From Palaeococcus ferrophilus DSM 13482 (GTDB lineage: Archaea; Methanobacteriota_B; Thermococci; Thermococcales; Thermococcaceae), in the NCBI RefSeq assembly GCF_000966265.1, contig NZ_LANF01000007.1, positions 1-64,000 of the forward strand: a stretch of 64,000 bases of DNA, in the 5' to 3' direction. The notes below the pieces were generated by a model. That model was not told the origin of the DNA. It saw only the letters and a list, made by a program, of their open reading frames with translations, and searched no databases. Of the stretch, positions 16,872 to 28,804 are shown piece after piece; positions within the stretch are counted from its first letter, which is position 1; each line of letters starts with the position of its first letter. The translations under genes were made by a program, and so were the position numbers.

Positions 16872-18068
16872 TCAACCGAGGCGCTTCCTCATGAATGCCT
16901 CGAAGTTGTCCATTGCCTCCTCAAGAACCGGGACCGGCGGCAGGAAGACTATGCGGAAGTGCCAGTCGCCTACCCTTCCGAAGCCGGAGCCGTGGACGAA
17001 TAAAACATGCGCCTCGTTGAGGACGTCGAGGACGAACTCCTTATCGCTCTTCCACTTGGAGCGCTCCTCTATCCGCGGGAAGATGTAAAAGGCTCCCTGC
17101 GGCTTCTGGGTGCTCACCCCAGGTATTTCAGTGAGGCGCTTGTAGATGTAGTCCCTCCTCTCCTTAAGCTTGGCCATGTACTCCCCGAGATAATCCATCG
17201 GGCCGGTTAGGCCTGCTATCGCCGCGAACTGGGCCGGAGTGCTCGGGCAGAGCCTTATGCGAGCGAGCTTGTCTATGGCTTCCCTCACTTCTGCCAGCTT
17301 GTTCTCCGGGTCAACGTAGTAGAAGTAGCCCAAACGCCATCCGGTGGCGAAGTAGACCTTGGACATGCCGTTCATCACTATAACCGGAACGTCCTTTGTG
17401 AGTGAGCCTGGAGAAACGTGCTCCCCCTCGTAGGTCATGAGGTCGTATATCTCGTCGCTTATGATCAGGATATCGTACTCTCCGGCGAGGTCAATTATCT
17501 CCTTCACCGTCTTCTTCTCGTAAAGCGCTCCGGTGGGGTTGTTTGGGTTTATGACCGCGATGGCCTTCGTCCTCTCGTCTATGCGCTTCCTCATGTCGTC
17601 TATGTCCGGCTGCCAGCCCTCCTCCTCAAGGGTGGTGTACTCGTTGGGGATTCCACCGTAGAACTTGACGAGGCCTGTGTAAGGCGGATAGCTCGGGCTT
17701 GGAACGAGAATGTTGTCCCCTGGATCGAGGATGCCGCCGAATATAAGCTGGAGGGCCTCGGTGACGGCCGTTGTGACGCGAACATCGTCGGGACTTACAT
17801 TAACGCCGTTCTTCCTCTTCTCCCGCTCCACTATGGCCTCCCTGAGCTCCGGAATACCTTCACTCGGGCCGTAGTAGTTGTGGCCCTCATTTATCGCCCT
17901 GCAGTAAGCTTCCTTCATGTGCTCCGGCGGCTGGAAGTCGTACTTCCCGGGATCGCCTATGTTGAGGCGGATAACCTTTATCCCCTTCTTTTCGAGCTCC
18001 CTTGCGGGGAGAACGACGTCCCTTATGGCGTACTCAACACCCATGGCCCTTTCAGATGGATGAATCAT
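16872..18068 (-). CDS. alanine aminotransferase, PLP-dependent
   Basis: This 398-residue fold-type I aminotransferase closely resembles the characterised Pyrococcus furiosus alanine transaminase (NIGDPGKYDFQPPEHMKEAY, GPSEGIPELREAIVEREKRK). It interconverts alanine and pyruvate with glutamate and 2-oxoglutarate, an outlet for reductant in sugar and peptide fermentation. The PLP-binding Lys is in MSKVYFATGWR. ATG 18068 is preferred because GGTGATTGAA lies just before it. It is monocistronic, with a promoter in the 18069-18130 region. Confidence 0.9.
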   Translation of the reverse strand: MIHPSERAMGVEYAIRDVVLPARELEKKGIKVIRLNIGDPGKYDFQPPEHMKEAYCRAINEGHNYYGPSEGIPELREAIVEREKRKNGVNVSPDDVRVTTAVTEALQLIFGGILDPGDNILVPSPSYPPYTGLVKFYGGIPNEYTTLEEEGWQPDIDDMRKRIDERTKAIAVINPNNPTGALYEKKTVKEIIDLAGEYDILIISDEIYDLMTYEGEHVSPGSLTKDVPVIVMNGMSKVYFATGWRLGYFYYVDPENKLAEVREAIDKLARIRLCPSTPAQFAAIAGLTGPMDYLGEYMAKLKERRDYIYKRLTEIPGVSTQKPQGAFYIFPRIEERSKWKSDKEFVLDVLNEAHVLFVHGSGFGRVGDWHFRIVFLPPVPVLEEAMDNFEAFMRKRLG

Positions 18069-18159
18069 TTCAATCACCACTGGACTGTTAAGACTTCAAC
18101 CATAAAAACTTATTCATGCGTGGGGCCAAAGCTTAAAAGTCCCGGGGAGGAATTCGCAA

Positions 18160-18226
18160 CAGGCGATGAAGAATAGCAAGCAAACTGAGAGCTCACGAAA
18201 TGATGACGTGAACACCCACTGAGCCT
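18160..18226 (+). ncRNA. C/D-box sRNA (2'-O-methylation guide)
   Basis: All four boxes are present in order: C-like GCGATGA (18163-18169), D' CTGA (18185-18188), C' ATGATGA (18200-18206) and D CTGA (18219-18222). GGC and GCC at the ends can form the terminal stem. D'-C' spacing is 11 bases, typical of archaeal sRNAs that bind L7Ae, Nop5 and fibrillarin. A TTAAAA box at 18132-18137 lies about 25 bases before the start. The two guides are the bases before D' (ATAGCAAGCAAA) and before D (GTGAACACCCA). Targets were not identified. The 3' end touches the convergent carbamoyltransferase stop. Confidence 0.75.
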
Positions 18227-19835
18227 AAACGTACACCGCGAACGGGGCAAGGATCAGCACATCAAGCCCCGCTTTTCTCGCGCTCTCGAGCGCGTCGGCA
18301 GGGGAGCACACTATCGGCTCTCCATGCATGTTGAAGCTCGTGTTGAGCACTGCCCCAATTCCCGCTTTTTTATTGAATTCTTCAATTGTGGAATAGTATA
18401 ATTCGTTAACCTTTTTCCTCACGGCCTGCGGCCTCGTGGTTCCGTCAACGTGGACAACGGCCGGGGCTGCCTCTCTAAACTCCTCGCTCGCGGTGTAGCT
18501 CATGGTCATGAACTCGTTGGGCTCTCCGTTCAGATCTTCGAGGTATTCTCCCGCCTTCTGCCAGAGCATCGAGGGCGCGAAGGGCTGGAAGACGTCCCTC
18601 TTCAAAGCCACGTTGAGCCTCTCCTTAACGCTCTCGTCTCTGGGATCAGCCAGAATCGAGCGGTTACCAAGGGCCCTCGGCCCGTACTCCATCCGACCGT
18701 TGAAGAGGCCCACGAGCTCCCCCTCCACGAGGGCATCGGCGACGAATCCCGAAACGTCGCTTACCTCCCCGTACTCAACGCCTTCCTCTTTGAGAATACC
18801 CTCTATTTCCTCCTCGGAGTACTCTGGCCCCAGATAGACGTGCTCCAGTTTAGAGGGCCTCCACTTTCCATCTAGCCTCTCGAACTGAGCTTTGATGAAT
18901 ATGGCAGCGCCAAAGGCGAGGCCGCCGTCGTCCATAGCAGGGAACACCCAGAGGTTGTCGTCTCCAAAAACGTGCCTCAGGACGGCGTTGGCCTTGACGT
19001 TTTGAGCTACACCGCCGGCGTAGGCCACCGGGAGGGAATGCTCATTGAGCCGGAGGCCCAGCTCCTCAACGAGCTTCTCAAGGTGGGCCTGGGCGCTCGC
19101 CGCTATCCCTATCGCCTTCCTCTGAAGTTTTCCCTCGAGCTTTCCGCGCTTCATCTGCATCGCTATCTCCTTCGCGTGCTTCAGCGGATACTTGAACAGC
19201 TCCGCGAGCTTCTTAGTGGCTTCAACGCCCACAACCTTTAGATGGTTCTCGAAGGTCAGGCCGTTTAACTCGATTATAGAGCTTAAATCGTAGGCCGGCC
19301 TCCCGTAGGCCGCTAAACTCATCACCTTGCCCTCGTGCCTCATCGGCTTGAAGCCGAGGAGCTCTGTAACGGAGGCGTAGAAGTCGCCGAGGGAATCTAG
19401 ATAGGTGCTCTGAGCCATCCTGATCATCTCACCGTCTCTCGCGACGTAGATGGACGAGCTGAGCCCATCTCCAGCCGCGTCTATGCTCAGAGCTATCGCA
19501 TCTCTCCAGCCGGAGGTGTAGTAGGCCGAGGCAGAGTGGGCAAGGTGGTGCTCGACGAAGATAACCTTCCTCTTAAAGTCTTTCCCAAAAATTGCCTTCA
19601 GGTTCTCCTCAAGAGCTATTAAGCGGCTCTGCTTCCGGAATATTCCGGCAACTGCTATGGCCTCAACTTCCTCTGGAGAAGCGTTGGCCATCTCAAGGAC
19701 TTTCCTCACGCTCAGCTCAGGGAAGCCGCGGTATTTTTTAACGCGGTTGAGTCTCTCCTCGTTAACCGCGAAGATTCTCTCGCCGTCTATCAGAACTACC
19801 CCCGCATCGTGACCATCGTGGACTCCGAGTATCAT
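18225..19835 (-). CDS. carbamoyltransferase (NodU/CmcH/TobZ family)
   Basis: This 536-residue protein has the N-terminal YgjD-like half with metal-binding HHLAHSASAYY (about 100) and SIDAAGDGLSSSIY. The C-terminal YrdC-like half has GRMEYGPRALGNRSILADPRD (about 385). The family makes carbamoyl-adenylate from carbamoyl phosphate and ATP and passes the carbamoyl to a hydroxyl on a sugar or natural product. HypF accessory domains (acylphosphatase, zinc fingers) are absent. The acceptor is unknown; no biosynthetic cluster surrounds it. Confidence 0.85.
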   Translation of the reverse strand: MILGVHDGHDAGVVLIDGERIFAVNEERLNRVKKYRGFPELSVRKVLEMANASPEEVEAIAVAGIFRKQSRLIALEENLKAIFGKDFKRKVIFVEHHLAHSASAYYTSGWRDAIALSIDAAGDGLSSSIYVARDGEMIRMAQSTYLDSLGDFYASVTELLGFKPMRHEGKVMSLAAYGRPAYDLSSIIELNGLTFENHLKVVGVEATKKLAELFKYPLKHAKEIAMQMKRGKLEGKLQRKAIGIAASAQAHLEKLVEELGLRLNEHSLPVAYAGGVAQNVKANAVLRHVFGDDNLWVFPAMDDGGLAFGAAIFIKAQFERLDGKWRPSKLEHVYLGPEYSEEEIEGILKEEGVEYGEVSDVSGFVADALVEGELVGLFNGRMEYGPRALGNRSILADPRDESVKERLNVALKRDVFQPFAPSMLWQKAGEYLEDLNGEPNEFMTMSYTASEEFREAAPAVVHVDGTTRPQAVRKKVNELYYSTIEEFNKKAGIGAVLNTSFNMHGEPIVCSPADALESARKAGLDVLILAPFAVYV

Positions 19836-19893
19836 GTTCCCCGCTTCCGCAAAGGTCTTTAAAAACTTCGCCCCAGTCTAAAGGGGTGAGATT

Positions 19894-20739
19894 ATGATAA
19901 TCTGGGACGACCACTTCCACGTTGACCCTTACCACGGGCTGTTTTTGGAGGCGGTGAAGGAGTTTCATAGGACCGGGGGAACGCACCTCGTGGTGGTCTA
20001 CAAGACGGCCCACGACTACGGCTTCCCGGGACTCAAGGCGGAGGACTTCATGAAGGCGATGGACTTCCACATCGAGCTGGTCGAGAGGATAAACAGCGAG
20101 ACACCGGTGAAGGCCTACGCCGTCGTTGGAGTCCACCCGGCGGAGTTCGACTACCTTGCGAGAGAGAAAGGGCTCGAATATGCGAAAAACGAGGTAATGA
20201 AGGCGTTGGAGTATGCCCAGAAGCTCTGCCTTGAGGGAAAGGCGATAGGCATAGGTGAAATCGGCAGGCCGCACTACGAGGTTCCAGAGGAGATTTGGAA
20301 AGCGAGCATAGAGCTGATGAAGTACGGGATGAGTTTAGCAAAAGAGGCCGACTGCGCCGTCCAGCTCCACACCGAGAGCTTCAACGAAGAGAAGTTCAGG
20401 GAGCTCGGGAAATACGTAAGGGAGGTCGGCATGAAACCCCATAAAGTTGTCAAGCACTTCTCGCCGCCGCTAGTAACGGTTGCCGAAGAGGTCGGCGTTT
20501 TCCCGAGCGTGATAGCGAGCAGGAAGAACATCAAAGCTGCCATAGAGCAGGGGAACCGCTTCATGATGGAGACTGACTACATAGACGATAAGAGAAGGCC
20601 GGGAGCGGTTCTGGGGCCGAAAACTGTTCCAAAGAGGACGAAGGCCTTCCTCCAGAACGGCATCTTCACCGAGGAGGACGTTTACAAGATACACGTTGAA
20701 AACCCGGAAAAGGTCTATGGGGTGGAGATTGGGGAGTAG
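19894..20739 (+). CDS. TatD-related metal-dependent hydrolase
   Basis: This 281-residue amidohydrolase-fold protein has N-terminal HxH metal ligands in DDHFHVDPYHG (about 5), a central VGVHPAEF, a GIGEIGRPH element with the bridging Glu (about 125), QLHTESF (about 155), a VKHFSPP (about 188) and a final METDYIDD with the catalytic Asp (about 228). TatD relatives are DNases or phosphoesterases, but this archaeal subgroup is uncharacterised. It is divergent from the carbamoyltransferase gene, sharing a 58-base promoter region. Confidence 0.8.
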   Translation: MIIWDDHFHVDPYHGLFLEAVKEFHRTGGTHLVVVYKTAHDYGFPGLKAEDFMKAMDFHIELVERINSETPVKAYAVVGVHPAEFDYLAREKGLEYAKNEVMKALEYAQKLCLEGKAIGIGEIGRPHYEVPEEIWKASIELMKYGMSLAKEADCAVQLHTESFNEEKFRELGKYVREVGMKPHKVVKHFSPPLVTVAEEVGVFPSVIASRKNIKAAIEQGNRFMMETDYIDDKRRPGAVLGPKTVPKRTKAFLQNGIFTEEDVYKIHVENPEKVYGVEIGE

Positions 20740-20769
20740 CCCCAAATTTTCACTTTTCGGACCGTGGAC

Positions 20770-21630
20770 TCAGAAAAGCCTGAGCTCTTCATCCGGTGCT
20801 ATGGGCTCCGCCTCGTAGCCAAGTCCATTTAAAATCCTCGCGAACTCCCTCGCGTGGCCGTAGACCGTCAGCACCTTCTCGGGGTTTACCTTCTCCACTA
20901 TCCGCATGAGCTCCCAGAAATCCGCGTGGTTGCTTAGCTTCAGCGTTCCAAAGCCGGAAACCGTAAGCTCCCACGGAGAGAAGGAGTTCTCAACCCTTGG
21001 GGAGCGGAAGGAGCGCAAGACCACCTCCCCATCCCCCAGGATGTTGCCGAAGGTTACCCCGAACTTGGAGTAGACCCTCGCCACCTTGAGCATCTCCCTG
21101 GACGGCCTGACCGTGTAGCCGTGGACGTCGAGTATCTTCATGACCTCCTGCGCCTTTCCCATCTGGTTAACGTAGAGCGTCGGCCTCTTCCCCCTGTCAA
21201 GGGCTTCCTCCACAAATGCCACGAGCTTCTTCTCCGCCTCTCTCGGCGAGGGAAAGGTGTGGTGGGGAACACCGAAGGTGGCTTCGATCACGAGGAAGTC
21301 CGCCCGCGGGAAGCGGCTTTTCTCCGCCGTCCGGAGCTTGTACCACTTCACATCTCCTGTGTAGAAGAGCGTGCCGTTCTCGAGCCACAGCTTTATTCCG
21401 GCCGAGCCGAGCATGTGGCCCGCGGGATAGAGCTTCGCCTTTATATCACCTATGTAAAAGGTTTTCCCAAAGGGAACCTCGCGGTAAAAGCCCCCCTTGC
21501 GGAGGTGGCTGAGGAACTTTGTGGCCCTCGTGGCGAAGATGACCTCCCCGCTAACGAAGTGGTCGGTGTGGGCGTGGCTCTGGAAGGCAAACCTCGTCGA
21601 GCTGTCGAGGCCTATGTTGCGCAATATCAT
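20770..21630 (-). CDS. metallo-beta-lactamase nuclease, archaeal SNM1/RNA 3'-processing type
   Basis: This 286-residue MBL-fold protein has SHAHTDH at residues 18-24, then PAGHMLGSAG, YTGDVKW and a C-terminal LSNHADFWE that supply the remaining metal ligands, with a late VYGHA. The beta-CASP-like insertion is short, as in archaeal exonuclease-type proteins. ATG 21630 was chosen because the TTTATAAA at 21668-21675 places the transcript start about 15 bases before it, although the frame is open further upstream with protein-like sequence (FINCQFDVYHNRG). Confidence 0.75.
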   Translation of the reverse strand: MILRNIGLDSSTRFAFQSHAHTDHFVSGEVIFATRATKFLSHLRKGGFYREVPFGKTFYIGDIKAKLYPAGHMLGSAGIKLWLENGTLFYTGDVKWYKLRTAEKSRFPRADFLVIEATFGVPHHTFPSPREAEKKLVAFVEEALDRGKRPTLYVNQMGKAQEVMKILDVHGYTVRPSREMLKVARVYSKFGVTFGNILGDGEVVLRSFRSPRVENSFSPWELTVSGFGTLKLSNHADFWELMRIVEKVNPEKVLTVYGHAREFARILNGLGYEAEPIAPDEELRLF

Positions 21631-21667
21631 CTTACGCCCCCGGTTATGATAAACATCGAACTGACAG

Positions 21668-21675
21668 TTTATAAA
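21668..21675. promoter_or_regulatory. palindromic TATA box serving two divergent genes
   Basis: TTTATAAA is self-complementary and is the only TATA-like element in the gap. It is about 38 bases from the minus-strand MBL start (21630) and about 30 bases from the plus-strand glycosyltransferase start (21705), as expected for either direction. Confidence 0.5.
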
Positions 21676-21704
21676 TATGGCACCGAAAAATATGCGGAGG
21701 AAAG

Positions 21705-23207
21705 ATGAAGGTAGAGACGGCCGTGTTAGTGGTCTCCGCGACACTCATATACCCGTTAATACTCTATTACCTAGTCCTAACTCTGAACGGGATACGCTAC
21801 TATCTGGGGTTCCAGGAAAGGGAGCCCCCTCATGAGCTCCCGAAGGTCACCATCATGATACCGGCCCGGAACGAGGGGTTGACCGTTGGTGAGACGCTCA
21901 GGGCCATGATGGAACTCGACTACCCCAAGGACCGTCTTGAGGTTCTCCTCCTGAACGATGGCTCCACGGACGAGACGGAGGTTGTGGCAAGGCGGTTCGA
22001 GAGGGAATATCCTTTCATCAGGGTAATAAACGTGGAGAACGGGGGAAGGGGTAAGGGATACGTTCTGAACTACGGGATGAAGTTCGCCCGCGGGGAGGTC
22101 ATAGCGGTTTACGATGCGGACAACAGGCCCGAGAAGGACTCCCTAAAGAAGCTCATCGCCCTTCTCAGCGAGGAAACACCCGTCGTTGTCGGGAAGGTGA
22201 AAACATTAAATTGGAAAACGAACGTTCTAACGCGCTTCATCTCAATGGAGTTCATGTACTTCCAGCTCGTCAGCCAGGGCGGTAGGAGCTTGCTGTTTAA
22301 GAACGCCCTTATTCCCGGCACAAACTTCGTCATAAAGCGCTCCATTCTTGAGGAGATTGGAGGGTGGGACGAAAAAGCCCTTGCAGAGGACCTTGAGCTC
22401 TCCTTCAGGATTATGGAGAGGGGATACCGGATACTCTACAACCCCCAAGCCACCTCATGGGAGAGCGAGCCTGAAGACTGGGGCGTGTGGTTCCGTCAGA
22501 GGGTTAGATGGGCAACGGGAAACGTTTACACTGCCCGAAAGTACCTCAGGCGGCTCCACAGCATCAGGAGCCCATTCGTGAGGGCCGATGTCATTGTGGA
22601 GGCCACTACGTACTACCTCTTCTCAGCGGCCGTGCTTGCCTCGGATATCCTATTCCTCCACGGGGTCTCCCTTGGAAGAGAACTTAACAGGTTCGCACTG
22701 ATGCTCTGGGCAGTTGTTTACGGGATATACCTCTTTAGCATCTACGCCGCTCTTGCACTCGAGGGAGAGCTCAGACCTTCCTACGTACTCCTTGCACCTA
22801 TCATGTACTACACCTACTCGCAGGCGTGGATCCTCGTCTCGCTGAAGGGACTCGACAACGTCCGCAGAGGAGCGGTTAGATGGTACAAGACCGTCAGAAC
22901 CGCGGTGATAAGGAGCGTATACTACCCGCTCTTCGGCCGGAGTGTGAACAGGGAAACCCTCCCCCTGGGCCTCCGTCCCGTTATCGAAGCGGAGAAGTTC
23001 GGGGCGTCCAGGCGAGTGGGGGAACTCTCAAGGAAGCTGGCCCGTGAGGAGGGTCTCTCCGAGGAGGACGCCCGTGCTATAGTGCTCTCCATTCTCTCAG
23101 GTGCCAACGTTGTGGTGGTCTCCTCCAGAAAGGCGGAGAGGATAGCTCTCAAGCTCGGACTGGTGCCGATTGAAAAGGAGGTGGTTAAGGTTGAGCCGCG
23201 AAAGTGA
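21705..23207 (+). CDS. membrane glycosyltransferase family 2 (cellulose synthase-like)
   Basis: This 500-residue processive-type GT2 has an N-terminal membrane helix (about 5-30), a catalytic domain with LLNDGSTDE, YDADNRPEKD (the DxD), LAEDLELSFR and QRVRWATGN (Q-x-x-R-W, about 265-270), then several membrane helices (about 300-390). It adds sugars from nucleotide donors to a cell-surface or lipid acceptor. GGAGGAAAG precedes ATG 21705. A C-terminal cytoplasmic tail with helical LARKLAREEGLSEEDA is unassigned. Confidence 0.85.
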   Translation: MKVETAVLVVSATLIYPLILYYLVLTLNGIRYYLGFQEREPPHELPKVTIMIPARNEGLTVGETLRAMMELDYPKDRLEVLLLNDGSTDETEVVARRFEREYPFIRVINVENGGRGKGYVLNYGMKFARGEVIAVYDADNRPEKDSLKKLIALLSEETPVVVGKVKTLNWKTNVLTRFISMEFMYFQLVSQGGRSLLFKNALIPGTNFVIKRSILEEIGGWDEKALAEDLELSFRIMERGYRILYNPQATSWESEPEDWGVWFRQRVRWATGNVYTARKYLRRLHSIRSPFVRADVIVEATTYYLFSAAVLASDILFLHGVSLGRELNRFALMLWAVVYGIYLFSIYAALALEGELRPSYVLLAPIMYYTYSQAWILVSLKGLDNVRRGAVRWYKTVRTAVIRSVYYPLFGRSVNRETLPLGLRPVIEAEKFGASRRVGELSRKLAREEGLSEEDARAIVLSILSGANVVVVSSRKAERIALKLGLVPIEKEVVKVEPRK

Positions 23208-23472
23208 ACTTCTTGAGAAATACTTTCAGATGACGAAGGATGGGGAGAAGGCCCTCGATATGCTGGAGAGGGCCCTTGAGGAGAAGGAGAGGAACATGTT
23301 CAGGGGCTTCCTCATGGTGGGGCTCGGGATATCCCTCCTGGTCAACGCCACCATAATGTCCCTCAGGGAGACCTCGCTTATATCGGTCTTTGGGAGCCTC
23401 CTCGGTGGCCTCTCCCTGGCGGTGGGCTTCTACTACGCGGCCAAACCCATAAGACTCAGGGAAGTGCGGTGA
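23191..23472 (+). CDS. small membrane protein downstream of glycosyltransferase
   Basis: This 93-residue protein has a charged N-terminal helix (about 1-35, coiled-coil-like) and two hydrophobic segments (about 38-57 and 65-84). TTG 23191 is chosen because AGGAGGTG lies 8 bases upstream, inside the glycosyltransferase gene, whose end it overlaps. The overlap indicates coupled expression, perhaps as an accessory subunit. No family was recognised. Confidence 0.65.
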   Translation: MSRESELLEKYFQMTKDGEKALDMLERALEEKERNMFRGFLMVGLGISLLVNATIMSLRETSLISVFGSLLGGLSLAVGFYYAAKPIRLREVR

Positions 23473-23479
23473 GGGCATC

Positions 23480-24193
23480 TCACACCTTAACCCCAAGCTC
23501 GCCCCGCTCGAGGACGATCCTCCCGTCGGGCAGGAGCGAGATGCTCAGGGCGTGGATTTCCACCCCTGCTTTCCTGGCTTCTTTCAAAAGCTCTGCTATC
23601 TCGGGATCGCCCTTCTTGTAGGGCCTGAACCTCTCAACGCCGGGCATCGCACCGATGAAGAATATCATAGCCCTCTTTCCAGCCTTTGACAGCTCTATCA
23701 GCTCCCTTATGTGTTTCTGGCCCCTCACGCTCGGGCAGTCGGGGTACATCGCGTACTCTCCCCTTTTCCCACCGCGGAGGACGGCGCTCTTCATCTCGGC
23801 GTAGATTTCACCGCCTGGACACTCGAAGAGGTAATCGAGGCGGGACTTTCCGACGGTGACTTCCTTCCTTTTTATGAGGCAATTTCTAAGCCATGGGACG
23901 AGGTTGAGCTCAACGGCCCTCTCGAAGGCCTTAGCCTGGGTTCTGGTGTCTATTATCGCGCCCTCCCCCTCCAGGTCTTCGAACGCAATTAAAACAAAGT
24001 CCGTCTTCCCTCCTCTCTTCGGTGTGCAGAAGGCCCTCCTCCCCTTAACCATGAACTCCTCTAATCGGCCGGTGTTTGTCACCAAAGCTTTCCTAATCTC
24101 GCCGTTTACTTCAACTAGGGCTACAAAGCGGTTGAGCCTTTCGATGAACCTGCACGGAACGACGTTGAGGGTCAGCAGTACGGGTTTCGTCAT
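23480..24193 (-). CDS. sfsA: SfsA-family DNA-binding/nuclease-like protein
   Basis: This 237-residue protein has SfsA hallmarks: VTNTGRLEEF (about 40), FECPGGEIYAEMKSA with the PD-(D/E)xK-like Glu-x-Lys (about 135), YPDCPSVRGQKHI and a final LLPDGRIVLERGEL. The family is named for sugar fermentation stimulation in E. coli and has a restriction-nuclease-like domain after an OB-like one. Its cellular role in archaea is unclear. ATG 24193 fits the family N-terminus. Confidence 0.9.
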   Translation of the reverse strand: MTKPVLLTLNVVPCRFIERLNRFVALVEVNGEIRKALVTNTGRLEEFMVKGRRAFCTPKRGGKTDFVLIAFEDLEGEGAIIDTRTQAKAFERAVELNLVPWLRNCLIKRKEVTVGKSRLDYLFECPGGEIYAEMKSAVLRGGKRGEYAMYPDCPSVRGQKHIRELIELSKAGKRAMIFFIGAMPGVERFRPYKKGDPEIAELLKEARKAGVEIHALSISLLPDGRIVLERGELGVKV

Positions 24194-24252
24194 GAAATAA
24201 ACTACACCGAAAGACGTTTTTAACTTTGAGGGCAAACTTAAACGGTGGTTCG

Positions 24253-24849
24253 ATGATACCGGAGGAGTTCATCAAATACGCCTTCGAGGAGAGGGTGGAA
24301 GGAATAAGAAAGCTCGCGGAGGGAAAGTTCGGGCCGGAGGCGCTGATAGGGTTCACGAGGCACAACCCGGCCGTAATAACCTGCGGAAGGGCCGGCCCGA
24401 ATGGGTCGATCAAGGGGATAGGGTTCATCCACAAGGATGAATATCTGGAGGAGACCCTTCAAAAACTGCGAGAAGAACTAAAGAGGCCCTACAACCCCAG
24501 AGAAGCCCTCGACTTTCTCCTCAACGAGATATACGTGAGGAAGAAGATGGACTTCACAAAGCTGGTGTCCCTCGAACTCGCCAAAAAGCACACCTGGGCG
24601 AACGTCACTGGAGGAAGCAGGGAAGCAACGGTGCTCTTCTTCACGCCGCCGAGCACATCCTACGAGGTCAGATGCGAGGTGGAGGTGCACAAGGGTGACG
24701 AGGTGTGGGAGTACACCAACGCCGTCCATGACGTCTTCCACAGGCCGGAGAGGCCGAGGGACTGGAGGGGAACGCCCGCGTACCTCTTCAAAATCAAAGA
24801 AATCTACGACAACGGCGAGAGGGCGATGGGAGTGAGGATTTATCCGTGA
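24253..24849 (+). CDS. conserved protein of unknown function
   Basis: This 198-residue soluble protein has no recognised family. Visible features are a conserved-looking GFTRHNPAVITCGRAGPNG (about 40-58) with one Cys and one His, and a central NVTGGSREATVLFFTPPST (about 118-136). The C-terminal half reads as an antiparallel beta domain. GGTGGTTCG precedes ATG 24253. It is divergent from sfsA with a 59-base gap and precedes the ATPase gene with its own promoter between them. Confidence 0.6.
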   Translation: MIPEEFIKYAFEERVEGIRKLAEGKFGPEALIGFTRHNPAVITCGRAGPNGSIKGIGFIHKDEYLEETLQKLREELKRPYNPREALDFLLNEIYVRKKMDFTKLVSLELAKKHTWANVTGGSREATVLFFTPPSTSYEVRCEVEVHKGDEVWEYTNAVHDVFHRPERPRDWRGTPAYLFKIKEIYDNGERAMGVRIYP

Positions 24850-24874
24850 GTGGGGGATTCCAGCACAAACTTTT

Positions 24875-24906
24875 TATCCAGTTTATGGATAATCCAATTG
24901 GTGGAT
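24875..24906. promoter_or_regulatory. tandem inverted-repeat operator before ATPase 1
   Basis: Two copies of ATCCA-N5-TGGAT stand head to tail with a 16-base period (ATCCA at 24876 and 24892; TGGAT at 24886 and 24902), ending 5 bases before the ATG at 24911. The first unit extends to TATCCA/TGGATA. Such doubled dyads are typical binding sites of dimeric regulators; the regulator is unknown. Confidence 0.6.
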
Positions 24907-24910
24907 AATA

Positions 24911-27593
<2,683 letters not shown>

Positions 27594-27682
27594 CCCCACA
27601 CCCACTGGGGTGAAGGCACTATAAACTTTTTGGGAGCAGGGCTTAAATACCTGGAGGACATAAATACATATGGCGAGGGATT

Positions 27683-27991
27683 ATGGAGCCGATAGACCCA
27701 GCCATATTTTTTGAGCTTCCGATACCGATCGAGCCCGATAAGAGGGATGTTGAGTGGGTCAAAGACAGGGTGGAGTTTATGGCGGACTACCTCTGGAACA
27801 AGCTTGAGCTCTACGATATACTGGGAAGCCCAGACCTCTATTACTCCGAATTTAAGGCCATCGTAAGAGGGAGGGGAAACCTCATAGAAGAGTGGCTCGA
27901 GTACGACTACCCGTGGGCGAAGTTCGTGGAGACTATACTCTTTGACCTGGCAGAGTACGTGAGGCTCAAGCAACAGGCGGGAGAACTTTAG
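27683..27991 (+). CDS. conserved hypothetical acidic protein
   Basis: This 102-residue soluble, acidic, aromatic-rich protein has LYDILGSPDLYYSEFKAIV and WLEYDYPWAKFVETI segments suggesting a small helical fold. GCGAGGG precedes ATG 27683. It stands 48 bases before the UMP kinase gene on the same strand; the gap has its own promoter-like TTATAAAC, so co-transcription is uncertain. No function can be assigned. Confidence 0.6.
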   Translation: MEPIDPAIFFELPIPIEPDKRDVEWVKDRVEFMADYLWNKLELYDILGSPDLYYSEFKAIVRGRGNLIEEWLEYDYPWAKFVETILFDLAEYVRLKQQAGEL

Positions 27992-28717
<726 letters not shown>

Positions 28718-28804
28718 GGTTTTCCCTTTGTTCTTCTTCATGATACTGTTTAATTTTAGGATATAGGGAGTATAGGATAAAAACCAAACCCCTTGAGCGG
28801 GGGG

